A stretch of 64,000 nucleotides of DNA from CAUPWF01 sp964369775. Its GTDB lineage: Bacteria; Bacillota; Clostridia; Lachnospirales; Lachnospiraceae. The translations under genes and the position numbers were made by a program. The stretch lies in NCBI GenBank assembly GCA_964369775.1, contig CAYJHQ010000013.1:1-64000 (forward strand), in the 5' to 3' direction. Positions 44,171 to 52,856 of the stretch are shown in pieces; within the stretch, counting starts at the first letter, position 1, and every line of letters begins with the position of its first letter. The notes beneath the pieces are model-generated. The model ran no database searches. It saw only the letters and a program-made list of their open reading frames with translations, and was not told the DNA's origin.

Positions 44171-44665
44171 ATGATGAAATTACGTGAAGCGATGAAAAAG
44201 AATCGCAAGAATAACAAAGGTTTTACATTAGTAGAGTTGATAATCGTTGTAGCGATTATCGCAATCTTAGCAACAGTATTTGCACCGATGTATACAAGAT
44301 ATATCGAGGAGGCAAGAGAGACGAATGATATTAGAATGGGAGAGTCGGTAATGCAAGCAGCAGCTACAGCAGTGGTGGATCCAGATTTAGGAATTCCAGC
44401 TGATTCCTATTCCGTGAGTATTGATTTTAGCGGAGCTGCAGCCGCAGTAACAGTTACTTCAACGACAGGGTCAACAACAACAACGCTAACAACAGGTGGA
44501 ACAACAATAAATTTCTATGATATAGTTGATAGTATCATGGACTTAAGTGCACTTGAAGTAGAGTCAGCAAACGGAAAAGGAGTCTTTGCATTTACAATAA
44601 ATGCAGATACTGGAGCAATTGACCATAGTGCATCAGGTACTGGATGGGACGAATTACTAAAATAA
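44171..44665 (+). CDS. pilA: Major type IV pilin (prepilin)
   Basis: This is a 164-residue prepilin. A 17-residue basic leader ends in NNKG and is cut before FTLVELIIVVAIIAIL, with Glu5 of the mature protein present. The mature 147-residue pilin has a Ser/Thr/Ala/Gly-rich globular part without cysteines (TVTSTTGSTTTTLTTGG). It is short and sits alone between inverted repeats, next to PilD, unlike the longer minor pilins downstream, so it is taken as the major subunit. ATG 44171 was chosen for AAAGGAG 7 bases upstream. The open frame from 44108 overlaps the left repeat and has no ribosome site. Confidence 0.9.
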   Translation: MMKLREAMKKNRKNNKGFTLVELIIVVAIIAILATVFAPMYTRYIEEARETNDIRMGESVMQAAATAVVDPDLGIPADSYSVSIDFSGAAAAVTVTSTTGSTTTTLTTGGTTINFYDIVDSIMDLSALEVESANGKGVFAFTINADTGAIDHSASGTGWDELLK

Positions 44666-44705
44666 ACACAAAGGTCTACCCTAGGCCAATAATGCTCTTG
44701 ATTCC

Positions 44706-44728
44706 CGCCCACCACTTTGTGGTGGGTG
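44706..44728 (+). other. Stable hairpin 3' of the pilin gene
   Basis: CCCACCAC-TTT-GTGGTGGG with two further pairs outside (10 bp, one G-U). No T-run follows, so it is more likely an mRNA-stabilising or partial terminator element than a strong terminator. Confidence 0.6.
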
Positions 44729-44731
44729 AGG

Positions 44732-44758
44732 ATAAGCGGGCGTTATCTCATGTCTGAT
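44732..44758 (-). repeat. Right arm of the 27-bp inverted repeat flanking the pilin gene
   Basis: Reverse complement of 44099-44125 with two mismatches. It contains the dyad ATAA-GCGGGCG-TTAT. It lies 66 bases after the pilin stop and 47 bases before pilD. Confidence 0.85.
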
Positions 44759-44805
44759 AAATGTTTTAAAAAAGTTTTGTTGTTTGAATAGAAAGAGGAA
44801 ACAAG

Positions 44806-45567
44806 ATGATGACAATCCCAATGACTTTAAGTGTAGTAGTTGCTTTTTTGGGAGTTATGGTTGGCAGTTTCTGCAATGTATGTATCCTTCGCATTCCGCT
44901 TGGGGAAGGCGTAGTTATGGGACATTCACATTGTATGAACTGTGAGAAAGAACTGAAGTGGTGGGAGTTGATTCCACTCTTTAGCTGGATTTTTTTGCGA
45001 GGGAAATGCTCGAAATGCAAACATCCTATTTCAGTACAATATCCATTGATAGAATTTGCAAATGGGGTACTGTGGGGTGTGGTTTGTTATGTATATGGAT
45101 ATAGCGTAGATACAGCACTGGGATGCTTATTGCTATCAGCTTTATTGGTGCTATCCGTAATTGATGCAAGGACGAAAGAAATTCCGCCACAGACTACGAT
45201 ATTTATATTTTTCCTAGGTGTGGTGAGGTTTGTAATAAATATAGAAAACTGGCAAGACCATTTGTTAGGGCTTGTAGGAGTAGCAGGCGTACTACTGATA
45301 TTACTTCTTATATCTGGGGGGAGTGCAATAGGTGGTGGCGATGTGAAATTGATGGCAGGGTGTGGTTTGTTTTTGGGACTGACGCCAACCATATTTGCGT
45401 TTTTATTAGGGTGCATAATAGCATCTGTAATACATGTTATTCGAATGAGGTGTTTTGGAGCAGGCAGGGAGCTAGCTCTAGGACCTTATCTTGCGGTGGG
45501 TGTATGCATCGCATTTTTGTGGGGAGAAACAATCATATCTTGGTATTTTACCAGATTAGGATTTTAA
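44806..45567 (+). CDS. pilD: Prepilin peptidase / N-methyltransferase PilD
   Basis: This is a 253-residue bifunctional membrane aspartyl protease. The N-terminal methylase part has GSFCNVCILRIP and two zinc pairs (CMNCEK, CSKCKHP), and the catalytic aspartates are in SVIDARTKEIP and GGGDVKLMAG. About seven membrane helices are expected. It cleaves the leader of the pilins encoded on both sides and methylates their first residue. The presence of the cysteine module suggests methylation is retained. Confidence 0.94.
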   Translation: MMTIPMTLSVVVAFLGVMVGSFCNVCILRIPLGEGVVMGHSHCMNCEKELKWWELIPLFSWIFLRGKCSKCKHPISVQYPLIEFANGVLWGVVCYVYGYSVDTALGCLLLSALLVLSVIDARTKEIPPQTTIFIFFLGVVRFVINIENWQDHLLGLVGVAGVLLILLLISGGSAIGGGDVKLMAGCGLFLGLTPTIFAFLLGCIIASVIHVIRMRCFGAGRELALGPYLAVGVCIAFLWGETIISWYFTRLGF

Positions 45568-45618
45568 GCAAAATAGTAAGATGAGAAATAAATAATACAG
45601 AGAGGAATAGGGTGAGTT

Positions 45619-47265
45619 ATGGCAAAGAAAATGCTGAGTATAGAAATTGGTGATCAACTGGTAAAAGTTTGTGTAACTACAAAGCGAAGAAAAAATGTAC
45701 ATGCATCAAACTCGTTTTACTTTGACACACCAGAGATGTCGGTTATGGATGGGGAGATTATTCAGCCAGACCTTATTGCGAACGAACTAGAAAAAGAGAT
45801 GAAGTCTCATGGGGTACTAGACGTGAAAAATGTGATTTTCTCACTGTCTACATCGAAAGTAGTGAGCAGGGAAGTGGTATTCCCACTTGTGAAAATAGGA
45901 AAACTAAAAGCTATGGTACTATCCAATGCTTCGGAATATTTCCCAGTGGATTTAGTGGGATACCAAGTTGCGTATACATTACTAGAGACAAAAAAGGGAG
46001 AGGATCCAGGACATAGAGTTCTAATTACAGCAGTACCAATCCCGATTCTAAACAGTTATAAAAAGATGTTGGATTCTACAGCGGGTCTTATTTTGGAAGG
46101 GTTTGATTACAGTGCTAACTGCCAATACCAAATATTTAAGGGGTTAGGAACACCAGGAGTATCAATGTACGTTTCGGTTTCTCCAAAGCAGACATTGGCA
46201 ACTTTTATGAAAGACGGTAATCTATTACTTCAGAGAACATTTCCTTTTGGTGGAGATTCAATCATATCAACTGCGATGATTAGATCAAGAGCAGAAGAAC
46301 TTACAATTGGAGAAGTTATAGAAAAGTGTAAAGATCCGGAATGGCTTAATGAACGAGTGGATGAAGACGATCAAGAAGATGTTTATTCAAGACTCGCAAA
46401 TGGTATTGTTAGAAGTTCCGATTTCTTCAAGTCCAATTATGGAGACGAAGAGATTTCACGAGTGGTATTGCTTGGAACTTGTGCGGAATTAGCAGGGCTA
46501 GACAAAGCCATTAAAAAAGAGATGAATGTAGATGTGTTGAATCTTTCTCAGGTGCATGGAATTGAAAAAGTAGTATCCGGAGCTGATGCGACACAATATG
46601 CAAACTGTCTCGGGAGTTATATAGAACCATTGGAGTTGACTCCTACAAAGTTTGTAGAGATCAAAAAGAAAAAGAATAATGAAGATTCTTTGAAACTTCC
46701 AATAATTTTTGCGTGTACTTGTCTTGTGGCTGGACTGGGATTAGTAGCAGGCTCGACTATGGAGTACTTCAGTGCAAAAGATGATCTAGCGAGGACGCAA
46801 GAGCGAATCACAAACCTATCTAGTGTGACTGGAGAATACGGTATGTATGTAGAGTATGAAGGGATTAAGTATAACCTTCAGCTGCTTGAAGAACAAGGTA
46901 TCAGCAATAATGCAAATTTAAGGGATTTCTTGGAAGAGTTAGAGAGAAAGATGCCATCTAGTATTTTGCTACTATCAGCATCTTGTGACAATTTCGGGGT
47001 GTCTATGAATATTGAAGTGCCTGATATGGAAAGTGCAGCAGTAGTAATCTCTCAGCTAGATAGCTTTGAATCGATTGATACAATTAGTGTATCGGGAGTT
47101 ACAGAAGGAGAGAATGAGGTAGGAGGAACAGTTGCTGCGTTTAGCATAAGTTGTGAATACGTGCTGAAAGATCCTATCGAGGTACCGCCGACAGTAGCAG
47201 CTGCAGAAAGCCAAGCTCAAGAAGGTGGACAAGTAGCAGTAGAAGATGCAGTAATAGAAGAATAA
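45619..47265 (+). CDS. pilM: PilM-PilN fusion protein of the type IV pilus alignment complex
   Basis: This is a 548-residue protein. Residues 1 to about 345 form an actin-like PilM domain (SIEIGDQLVKVCV, LLQRTFPFGGDSI, RVVLLGTCAELAGL, YANCLGSY). A basic stretch and a membrane helix near 358-378 follow, then a short coiled coil and a PilN-like ferredoxin fold (about 400-510: LRDFLEELERKMPSSILLLSASCDNFG). A Pro/Glu-rich tail ends the protein. PilM and PilN are usually separate and PilM is cytoplasmic, binding the PilN tail; here one chain joins them. The next gene encodes PilO, as expected for the PilMNO complex. Confidence 0.82.
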   Translation: MAKKMLSIEIGDQLVKVCVTTKRRKNVHASNSFYFDTPEMSVMDGEIIQPDLIANELEKEMKSHGVLDVKNVIFSLSTSKVVSREVVFPLVKIGKLKAMVLSNASEYFPVDLVGYQVAYTLLETKKGEDPGHRVLITAVPIPILNSYKKMLDSTAGLILEGFDYSANCQYQIFKGLGTPGVSMYVSVSPKQTLATFMKDGNLLLQRTFPFGGDSIISTAMIRSRAEELTIGEVIEKCKDPEWLNERVDEDDQEDVYSRLANGIVRSSDFFKSNYGDEEISRVVLLGTCAELAGLDKAIKKEMNVDVLNLSQVHGIEKVVSGADATQYANCLGSYIEPLELTPTKFVEIKKKKNNEDSLKLPIIFACTCLVAGLGLVAGSTMEYFSAKDDLARTQERITNLSSVTGEYGMYVEYEGIKYNLQLLEEQGISNNANLRDFLEELERKMPSSILLLSASCDNFGVSMNIEVPDMESAAVVISQLDSFESIDTISVSGVTEGENEVGGTVAAFSISCEYVLKDPIEVPPTVAAAESQAQEGGQVAVEDAVIEE

Positions 47266-47280
47266 CAGGGGGAGCGATAA

Positions 47281-47955
47281 ATGAAAATTTCAAAAAAAGA
47301 AGCAAGACTTTTGATAGTTTTAGGCGGAATTTTAGTGTTTGTTCTCCTATACTATTTGGTAAATAACCGTATCTTAGAGAGTACAGTAGCAATTGAAGGA
47401 GAGATTGCTGTAATTCAGCCAGAACTTGCAGAGTTAGAAGCTTTGTATGCAGATAGGGATATGTATCTAGAAGAAATTGAAAAGACGAAAGTGTATGCCC
47501 AAGAAGAATTGGAAAAATATCCAGCAGATATAAGACCACAAGATGTTTTGGTGTGGATATTGGGCTTTGAAGATAGTGTTAATTTTGACATTAATTCAGT
47601 GACATTTGGAGAACCACAATTAATTTCAGAATTTCCAGCTTATGTAACAGTGGATGGGGAAGAAATTAATACAAATATGACTGCTTATAAGACAACATCA
47701 AACACAACAGGTGATTTATCGTACTTACAGTTAAAATCTAGTATCGATTATATCTATGAATCACCATATCGTACAGCCTTAGATAGTGTATCGTTATCTT
47801 ATAATTCAGAGTCATCTACGTTAACAGGGAACTTTACAATTTCTAAGTTTTTCGTGACATATCCAGAGGCTGTTTATCAAGAAAGTCAAATGCCTTCAGT
47901 GCCATTAGGTACACAAGAGCCATTTGGAGACACAGTTTCAGGGCAAGCAGATTAA
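47281..47955 (+). CDS. pilO: PilO-like pilus assembly protein
   Basis: This is a 224-residue single-pass protein: short cytoplasmic N-terminus, helix at about 9-28, a coiled coil with many Glu (EGEIAVIQPELAELEAL), then a ferredoxin-like outer domain and a charged C-terminal tail. Sequence identity to proteobacterial PilO is not obvious; the assignment rests on architecture and on the position directly after PilM-PilN. Confidence 0.72.
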   Translation: MKISKKEARLLIVLGGILVFVLLYYLVNNRILESTVAIEGEIAVIQPELAELEALYADRDMYLEEIEKTKVYAQEELEKYPADIRPQDVLVWILGFEDSVNFDINSVTFGEPQLISEFPAYVTVDGEEINTNMTAYKTTSNTTGDLSYLQLKSSIDYIYESPYRTALDSVSLSYNSESSTLTGNFTISKFFVTYPEAVYQESQMPSVPLGTQEPFGDTVSGQAD

Positions 47956-47990
47956 GAAGTAGAGGTTTCATGAAGAGGAGAGAATAAGTA

Positions 47991-49295
47991 GTGAATCAAT
48001 TAAGGGAAAATCATAAGGGATTTACATTAGTAGAATTGATTGTGGGAGTGGCAATACTTGGTATTATTGCAGCTCCTCTACTTTCGATGTTCTCTACTTC
48101 GGCAAGAACCAATGCAAAGAGTGCAGAGATTGCGGAAGCAACCCAAGTAGGAGAAAATGTTGCAGAACAGTTAGAAGCGATGGATTTTGCAGCAGTATTA
48201 CCAACTGACTCAGAGGCTACCCCTGTTATATCCTACACAAATGAAGGGGTAAAAAAAGAAGTGGAGTCTTCCTTCTATAAGAAGGGGGCAGATGATACAT
48301 ATACAGTATTAGAAGCAGATGAAGAGCGAGTACAAGAAGATCGTTTTTACTATGTTGGCTTTCCAAAATACGATGGAACAAATGAAACGTATGGAAATGG
48401 AATCGAGATGCAGTATGGTGAGTATGATGTGATGGTAGAGTTAGACCAAGGAAGCCCAACAGATCCCTCAGTGATAGGAGATACGGGAAGTGGATATGGA
48501 AATCTTAATACAGTTTCTATCCCTCAATATACAGAGATGGATTATGTGTTTAATCAGAGTAGTTCTCTAGAAGATCCTGACGTCACAGCTCTAAATCAAT
48601 TCATGAGGGAAAATAGTCTTACAAATCTTACGCTAGATACTATCTGGCTAAGTTCAACTAGAGAGATTACGATAGAAATTGTAGAAGAGGAAAGTGAAGG
48701 GGATACTTTTGTTCACTTTTTTATAGAAATGAAATATAGTTTTGTAGCAGGTACATCGAAAGGAGAAGTGAACCTAGAACCTATCGAGATTACACCTAAA
48801 GGTGGTGCAAAGGTAGAAGAGGGGGAATACCCAGCATTATATGTACTATTCAACCCATGGTATTATGAAGGTGGCGATGTTATAGAGATAAATAATCCGG
48901 CCAATTGTCCAGTAACTACAGTGTTAGCAAAACAAAATGTAAAGGGTGTGATGACGCAGGAAAAAGAAGATGCATATGAGGCGAAAGTCTCTCTTGTACA
49001 GTCTAGAGAAGCTGCCATACCACCAGAGACAGTAGCAGATGATGGAGCTTTTGTTATCTCTAATATGGGAATAAATTTAGCGACTGGAAATGCGAATAAT
49101 CGTACGAATTTTAGAATTCAAACAGGGTCTATATTTGTGATAGACAAAGATTTTGAAGAGGGGAATTCGCTGGTTGTGCAAGAAGAAGGAGAACGGATAT
49201 TTAAGACGACGATTAAAGTGTATGAGCGAAATGGAGATACGCCAGACTACAGTCAGTCTCCGTTGTATGAATTTACAACATCAAACTTGCAGTAA
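47991..49295 (+). CDS. Minor pilin with PilV/PilW-type prepilin signal
   Basis: This is a 434-residue prepilin. A 9-residue leader ENHKG precedes FTLVELIVGVAILGIIAAPL with Glu5. The large C-terminal part is acidic and beta-rich, with a motif-poor region near 270-300 (YPALYVLFNPWYYEGGDVI) and no cysteine pair. Start is GTG 47991 with GAGGAGAG upstream. It is one of four consecutive pilin-like genes, the usual set that primes pilus assembly and forms the tip. Confidence 0.85.
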   Translation: MNQLRENHKGFTLVELIVGVAILGIIAAPLLSMFSTSARTNAKSAEIAEATQVGENVAEQLEAMDFAAVLPTDSEATPVISYTNEGVKKEVESSFYKKGADDTYTVLEADEERVQEDRFYYVGFPKYDGTNETYGNGIEMQYGEYDVMVELDQGSPTDPSVIGDTGSGYGNLNTVSIPQYTEMDYVFNQSSSLEDPDVTALNQFMRENSLTNLTLDTIWLSSTREITIEIVEEESEGDTFVHFFIEMKYSFVAGTSKGEVNLEPIEITPKGGAKVEEGEYPALYVLFNPWYYEGGDVIEINNPANCPVTTVLAKQNVKGVMTQEKEDAYEAKVSLVQSREAAIPPETVADDGAFVISNMGINLATGNANNRTNFRIQTGSIFVIDKDFEEGNSLVVQEEGERIFKTTIKVYERNGDTPDYSQSPLYEFTTSNLQ

Positions 49296-49331
49296 GTAAA
49301 GCGTTTAGGATGGGTAAGGAGGTAAGAAAGA

Positions 49332-51677
49332 GTGTTGCGTTGGAGTGTGAGAGCAAGAGAGGCATTAAAACAGAATAAAGGATCGAGTATCGTTACGGTG
49401 CTTGTGACGATGATGTTTGTTACCATTCTAGGCGTAACGTTATTATCTATGACTTATACAGGCCTTTTAGTTCAGAGCACAGACCGAAAAGGAGAGACTA
49501 ATTTTTACAGTGCGACAGAAGTACTAGACCAAATACAGGCTGGATTTCAAGAAGCAGCTTCAGAAGCTATTGAAGCTGCGTATCAAGATGTGTTAACCAA
49601 TTATAATACGTATAGCGCGGAAATTGCAGCACTAAACAGTGATTTGGATCCAGATAATGACACTACAATAGACGAGAGGTTCGCTGAGAAAGTAAAAGCG
49701 GAATTTGATAATATTAAAGTTACAGACGCCAAAGGTGAAAATCCTGTTAGTTTAAAGGATGAGAGGTATGGAACGGCGCAATATAATGTAGATGCAATTG
49801 TCAATATGTTTAGTAAGGCAAATGTTACAGCAAAACGAGAAACATCTTGGGGGACTGTGCTTGAAGTAGGAGCCGAGGATGATGGGAAAGAAATTGTGGT
49901 AACATTAGGTGCAGAAAAGAAAGGAACTGGAACATGGGTTTATTATCAACCTCTCATTGAAGAGACAGTGAACCACATTGTGTTTAAGGGATTTCAGGTA
50001 TCTTACACAGGGGAAGATGGATATAATACCATCGTATCTGCAGATATTTCTATCGAGATTCCGAGTTTTCACCTAGCTAGTGCTAGTGGATTTGAAGTGA
50101 ATCAGCTTTCAGAATATGTCTTGGTGGCAAATGATACATTAAAAGATTCCGCAACAGGAGACACGAAAAAAGTAAACGGAAGTGTGTACGGTGGAACTAT
50201 AGATTTAACAAGCGGAGAACGCGTAGATAACGAATTTTATGATGGAATAATTGTTTCTCCGGGAAAACTATTATTATCAGGGGCGAAGACAGCTACATTT
50301 AATGAAGATACAAATCTTTGGACAAATGATATAAATGTGGGACTAGGAACGACAGTGAACCTAAATGGAACATCTTATGTACAAGACGACTTAGACATCA
50401 GTGGTGTAGGAGCGACAGTGAATCTGAACAATGAATACTACGGATTTGGAGATAGCAATAACGAAAGTGCTGTGGTATTAGGCGAAGATGAAAAGAGTAG
50501 TGCAATTTTAGTTAACGCAGAAGATACCACATTAAACCTAAGTACTGTAAAAGAATTAATGCTTGCAGGGCACGGATTTATTGGAAGTGAATCATCTGTA
50601 ATGATGGGAGAATCTATCTCTGTAAAGACTAATCAAAAAATATACATGGCTCCGATTGGGGCGATTGACAGCGCCACAACTGAAGATGGAACAGTAACAG
50701 AGTTAACAAACCCATACATAGGAAAGCCTATAACAAGTTTTGTGCCAAACGCGGAGGAAATAATTCTAGAGGTAGATGGAGAGAAGACATTAGAGGATTA
50801 TGGGGCGAAGGTTGTTTCTAATTCGATTCCACTAAACTCAGGGCAAACAGTAACTTATTTCTATTTGCAATTTGATACAGTGGCCAATGCAAATCAATAT
50901 TTCAAAGACTATTTTACAGGGCAGCCAGAAGAGATTACGGACTATCTAGAGATATATACAACTCTATCCCAAGTTCCAGATGAAGCCATTACAAGTGGCC
51001 ATTTTATCGAGCAAGATGGATCTGATTATAGCTTGGGGACTTCGGTTGGAGTAGTTGAGCCGGGCGACATTGAAGAAATCAGTGAGACATATAAGGCACT
51101 TTGTCAGAATTTGACACTAGAATACTCGGCAGCTAAAGAAGAATTGACACCATTTAACAGCGCTATCCACGGGAAGAATATTAATAAGTTAATAGGAGAA
51201 AATATTGCGTCTGAACAGTATGAAGAGACACTAAATACAACAGTGGATGGGGAAATAAAAGAAAGCAGATGGAATACGTTTGGGCATAAAGTGTGGGAGT
51301 TTAAAGATGAAGAAGGAAATGTACGCGCCCTTCTAGTCACTGGGAGTGGAACGTTTTCATTAGAAAATAGTTTTTCGTGGCTTCAGTATGACAATGTCAA
51401 TGCTATCATAGGTGTTGGAGATATATCGATAGATGTAGATAGGGACTATGAAGGAATTGTTTTATCTGCGAATGATATTATAATGTCTGCATCAAATATC
51501 ACAGCAAGTGAAGAAATGGTTTTAGAATCTTATAATGCAACAATTGAATCGAATGGTATAACAGTGGAATTTAGACAATTATTAGAGATAGCGAATATTC
51601 AACAAGATGCAGTTACTGGTTCGGAATCGTGGGAGATGGCTGATTTGGTATCTTATGTGAACTGGAATGAGCGATAA
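49332..51677 (+). CDS. PilX-like large pilin-associated protein
   Basis: This is a 781-residue protein with a prepilin-like N-terminus: NKG, then SSIVTVLVTMMFVTILGVTLL, where position 5 is Thr rather than Glu, as in PilX/GspK-like subunits. The body is very large for a pilin and, from about 260 to 470, has short repeats rich in Gly, Asn and Thr (VNGSVYGGTIDL, GATVNLNNEYYG) suggesting a right-handed beta-helix or polymer-forming domain. Start GTG 49332 with AGGAGG 9 bases upstream. GspK-type proteins cap the pseudopilus tip; a tip role here is inference. Confidence 0.75.
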   Translation: MLRWSVRAREALKQNKGSSIVTVLVTMMFVTILGVTLLSMTYTGLLVQSTDRKGETNFYSATEVLDQIQAGFQEAASEAIEAAYQDVLTNYNTYSAEIAALNSDLDPDNDTTIDERFAEKVKAEFDNIKVTDAKGENPVSLKDERYGTAQYNVDAIVNMFSKANVTAKRETSWGTVLEVGAEDDGKEIVVTLGAEKKGTGTWVYYQPLIEETVNHIVFKGFQVSYTGEDGYNTIVSADISIEIPSFHLASASGFEVNQLSEYVLVANDTLKDSATGDTKKVNGSVYGGTIDLTSGERVDNEFYDGIIVSPGKLLLSGAKTATFNEDTNLWTNDINVGLGTTVNLNGTSYVQDDLDISGVGATVNLNNEYYGFGDSNNESAVVLGEDEKSSAILVNAEDTTLNLSTVKELMLAGHGFIGSESSVMMGESISVKTNQKIYMAPIGAIDSATTEDGTVTELTNPYIGKPITSFVPNAEEIILEVDGEKTLEDYGAKVVSNSIPLNSGQTVTYFYLQFDTVANANQYFKDYFTGQPEEITDYLEIYTTLSQVPDEAITSGHFIEQDGSDYSLGTSVGVVEPGDIEEISETYKALCQNLTLEYSAAKEELTPFNSAIHGKNINKLIGENIASEQYEETLNTTVDGEIKESRWNTFGHKVWEFKDEEGNVRALLVTGSGTFSLENSFSWLQYDNVNAIIGVGDISIDVDRDYEGIVLSANDIIMSASNITASEEMVLESYNATIESNGITVEFRQLLEIANIQQDAVTGSESWEMADLVSYVNWNER

Positions 51678-51726
51678 TCAATATAGCTGAAATAATGAAC
51701 TAAAATAACGAAAGGAGGGGAGTTAG

Positions 51727-52230
51727 TTGAAAGGAAATAATAAAGGATTTACATTGATGGAGTTGATTGTAGTAATAGCGATTATAGCTATTATATCAGT
51801 GGTTTCAACTAGCTTTACCTCACTTATATATTCACAAAGAGCAGATGAAGCATCAGAGGTTTTTTATTCATTAATGTCTGAATGTAAGATTGCTACTGTG
51901 AGCGGAAGAAAAGACCCGAAGCTAGTACTATCTTACGATAGTGGAACCATGAATTATAAGGCAACTTTTCAAGTAGACTCGAATGATGAGCGAGAAGAGA
52001 GACTTGGGGCGGGACGAGTTGAGATTTATTACTTTATAGGCGATGCGCCAACGAAAGAAAAGGTTGAAGGTGATTTGACCATAACATTTGAAAGAGCAAC
52101 TGGAAAAGCTGTCTTAGAAACGACAAATCCAGATATAGAAGCAAAAAATATCACAGGCCTTAGTTTTGAAGGTGGAAACCGAGAATATGAACTTGAAATT
52201 GTGCAAACTACAGGTTATTTTACGTTGTAA
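51727..52230 (+). CDS. Minor pilin, GspH/FimT-like
   Basis: This is a 167-residue prepilin. A 6-residue leader MKGNNKG precedes FTLMELIVVIAIIAIISVV with Glu5; the rest has the GspH-type pattern of an alpha helix followed by an antiparallel beta sheet. TTG start at 51727 with AAAGGAGGGG upstream. It follows the PilX-like gene by 49 bases. Confidence 0.85.
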   Translation: MKGNNKGFTLMELIVVIAIIAIISVVSTSFTSLIYSQRADEASEVFYSLMSECKIATVSGRKDPKLVLSYDSGTMNYKATFQVDSNDEREERLGAGRVEIYYFIGDAPTKEKVEGDLTITFERATGKAVLETTNPDIEAKNITGLSFEGGNREYELEIVQTTGYFTL

Positions 52231-52251
52231 AGAGACTGGGGAGGTAGGAAG

Positions 52252-52842
52252 ATGAAGTTGAATAATAAAGGATTTTCCCTAGTAGAACTGATTGTTGCGA
52301 TTGCAATCATGGCATTGCTAGCAATTACAGTAAGCGAAATGATGGTGTCAGGGGCTCGGATGTATAACTACGTAGACAAGGATGTGAAAGTGCAATACGA
52401 AGGCCAGTTAGCGATGTCTCAAGTAGAGTCCTATATAATTGATTGCAACGGTGGAGTGGCGTGGGATGAAACGGAAGGTATCCTTTGGGTTGTAAATGTA
52501 AATGCAGAAGATTCAAGCAAAAAGTCAATTCATACCTTTAGAGTAGATGAAGGAATCTTGAAATATGGAGAGATTATTGATGGAGAAGTAGATGCTATTA
52601 CGACATTTATAGGAGAGATAAAAACAAAAGATCATATAGCAGCAGACTATTTAACGGAGTTTACTGTGGACAAGGGAGATGTAGGAATTAACGAGCAGAT
52701 AGAGCAACTAGGAGTAGGGCTAGCATTAGATTATAAAGGTTCGTTATTCGAAGGGGAACAAATTTTTGCGTTTAGAAATAAGATATACTATCACTCAGAT
52801 ATTAATGAACTTTTAGAAACACTTAATAGTGCAGTGATGTAA
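52252..52842 (+). CDS. Minor pilin, PilW/PilV-like
   Basis: This is a 196-residue prepilin with leader MKLNNKG and FSLVELIVAIAIMALLAITV, Glu5 present. The C-terminal domain resembles PilW-type subunits in length and acidic content. It follows the previous pilin by 21 bases and precedes the giant DUF5057 gene by 14 bases, so the four minor pilins and DUF5057 are one transcription unit. Confidence 0.85.
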   Translation: MKLNNKGFSLVELIVAIAIMALLAITVSEMMVSGARMYNYVDKDVKVQYEGQLAMSQVESYIIDCNGGVAWDETEGILWVVNVNAEDSSKKSIHTFRVDEGILKYGEIIDGEVDAITTFIGEIKTKDHIAADYLTEFTVDKGDVGINEQIEQLGVGLALDYKGSLFEGEQIFAFRNKIYYHSDINELLETLNSAVM

Positions 52843-52856
52843 GGGGAGATTGAGAG

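Noticed and set aside
44706..44728. Pilin 3' hairpin as a full terminator
   Set aside because: The stem is strong but no T-run follows, so efficient intrinsic termination is not supported.
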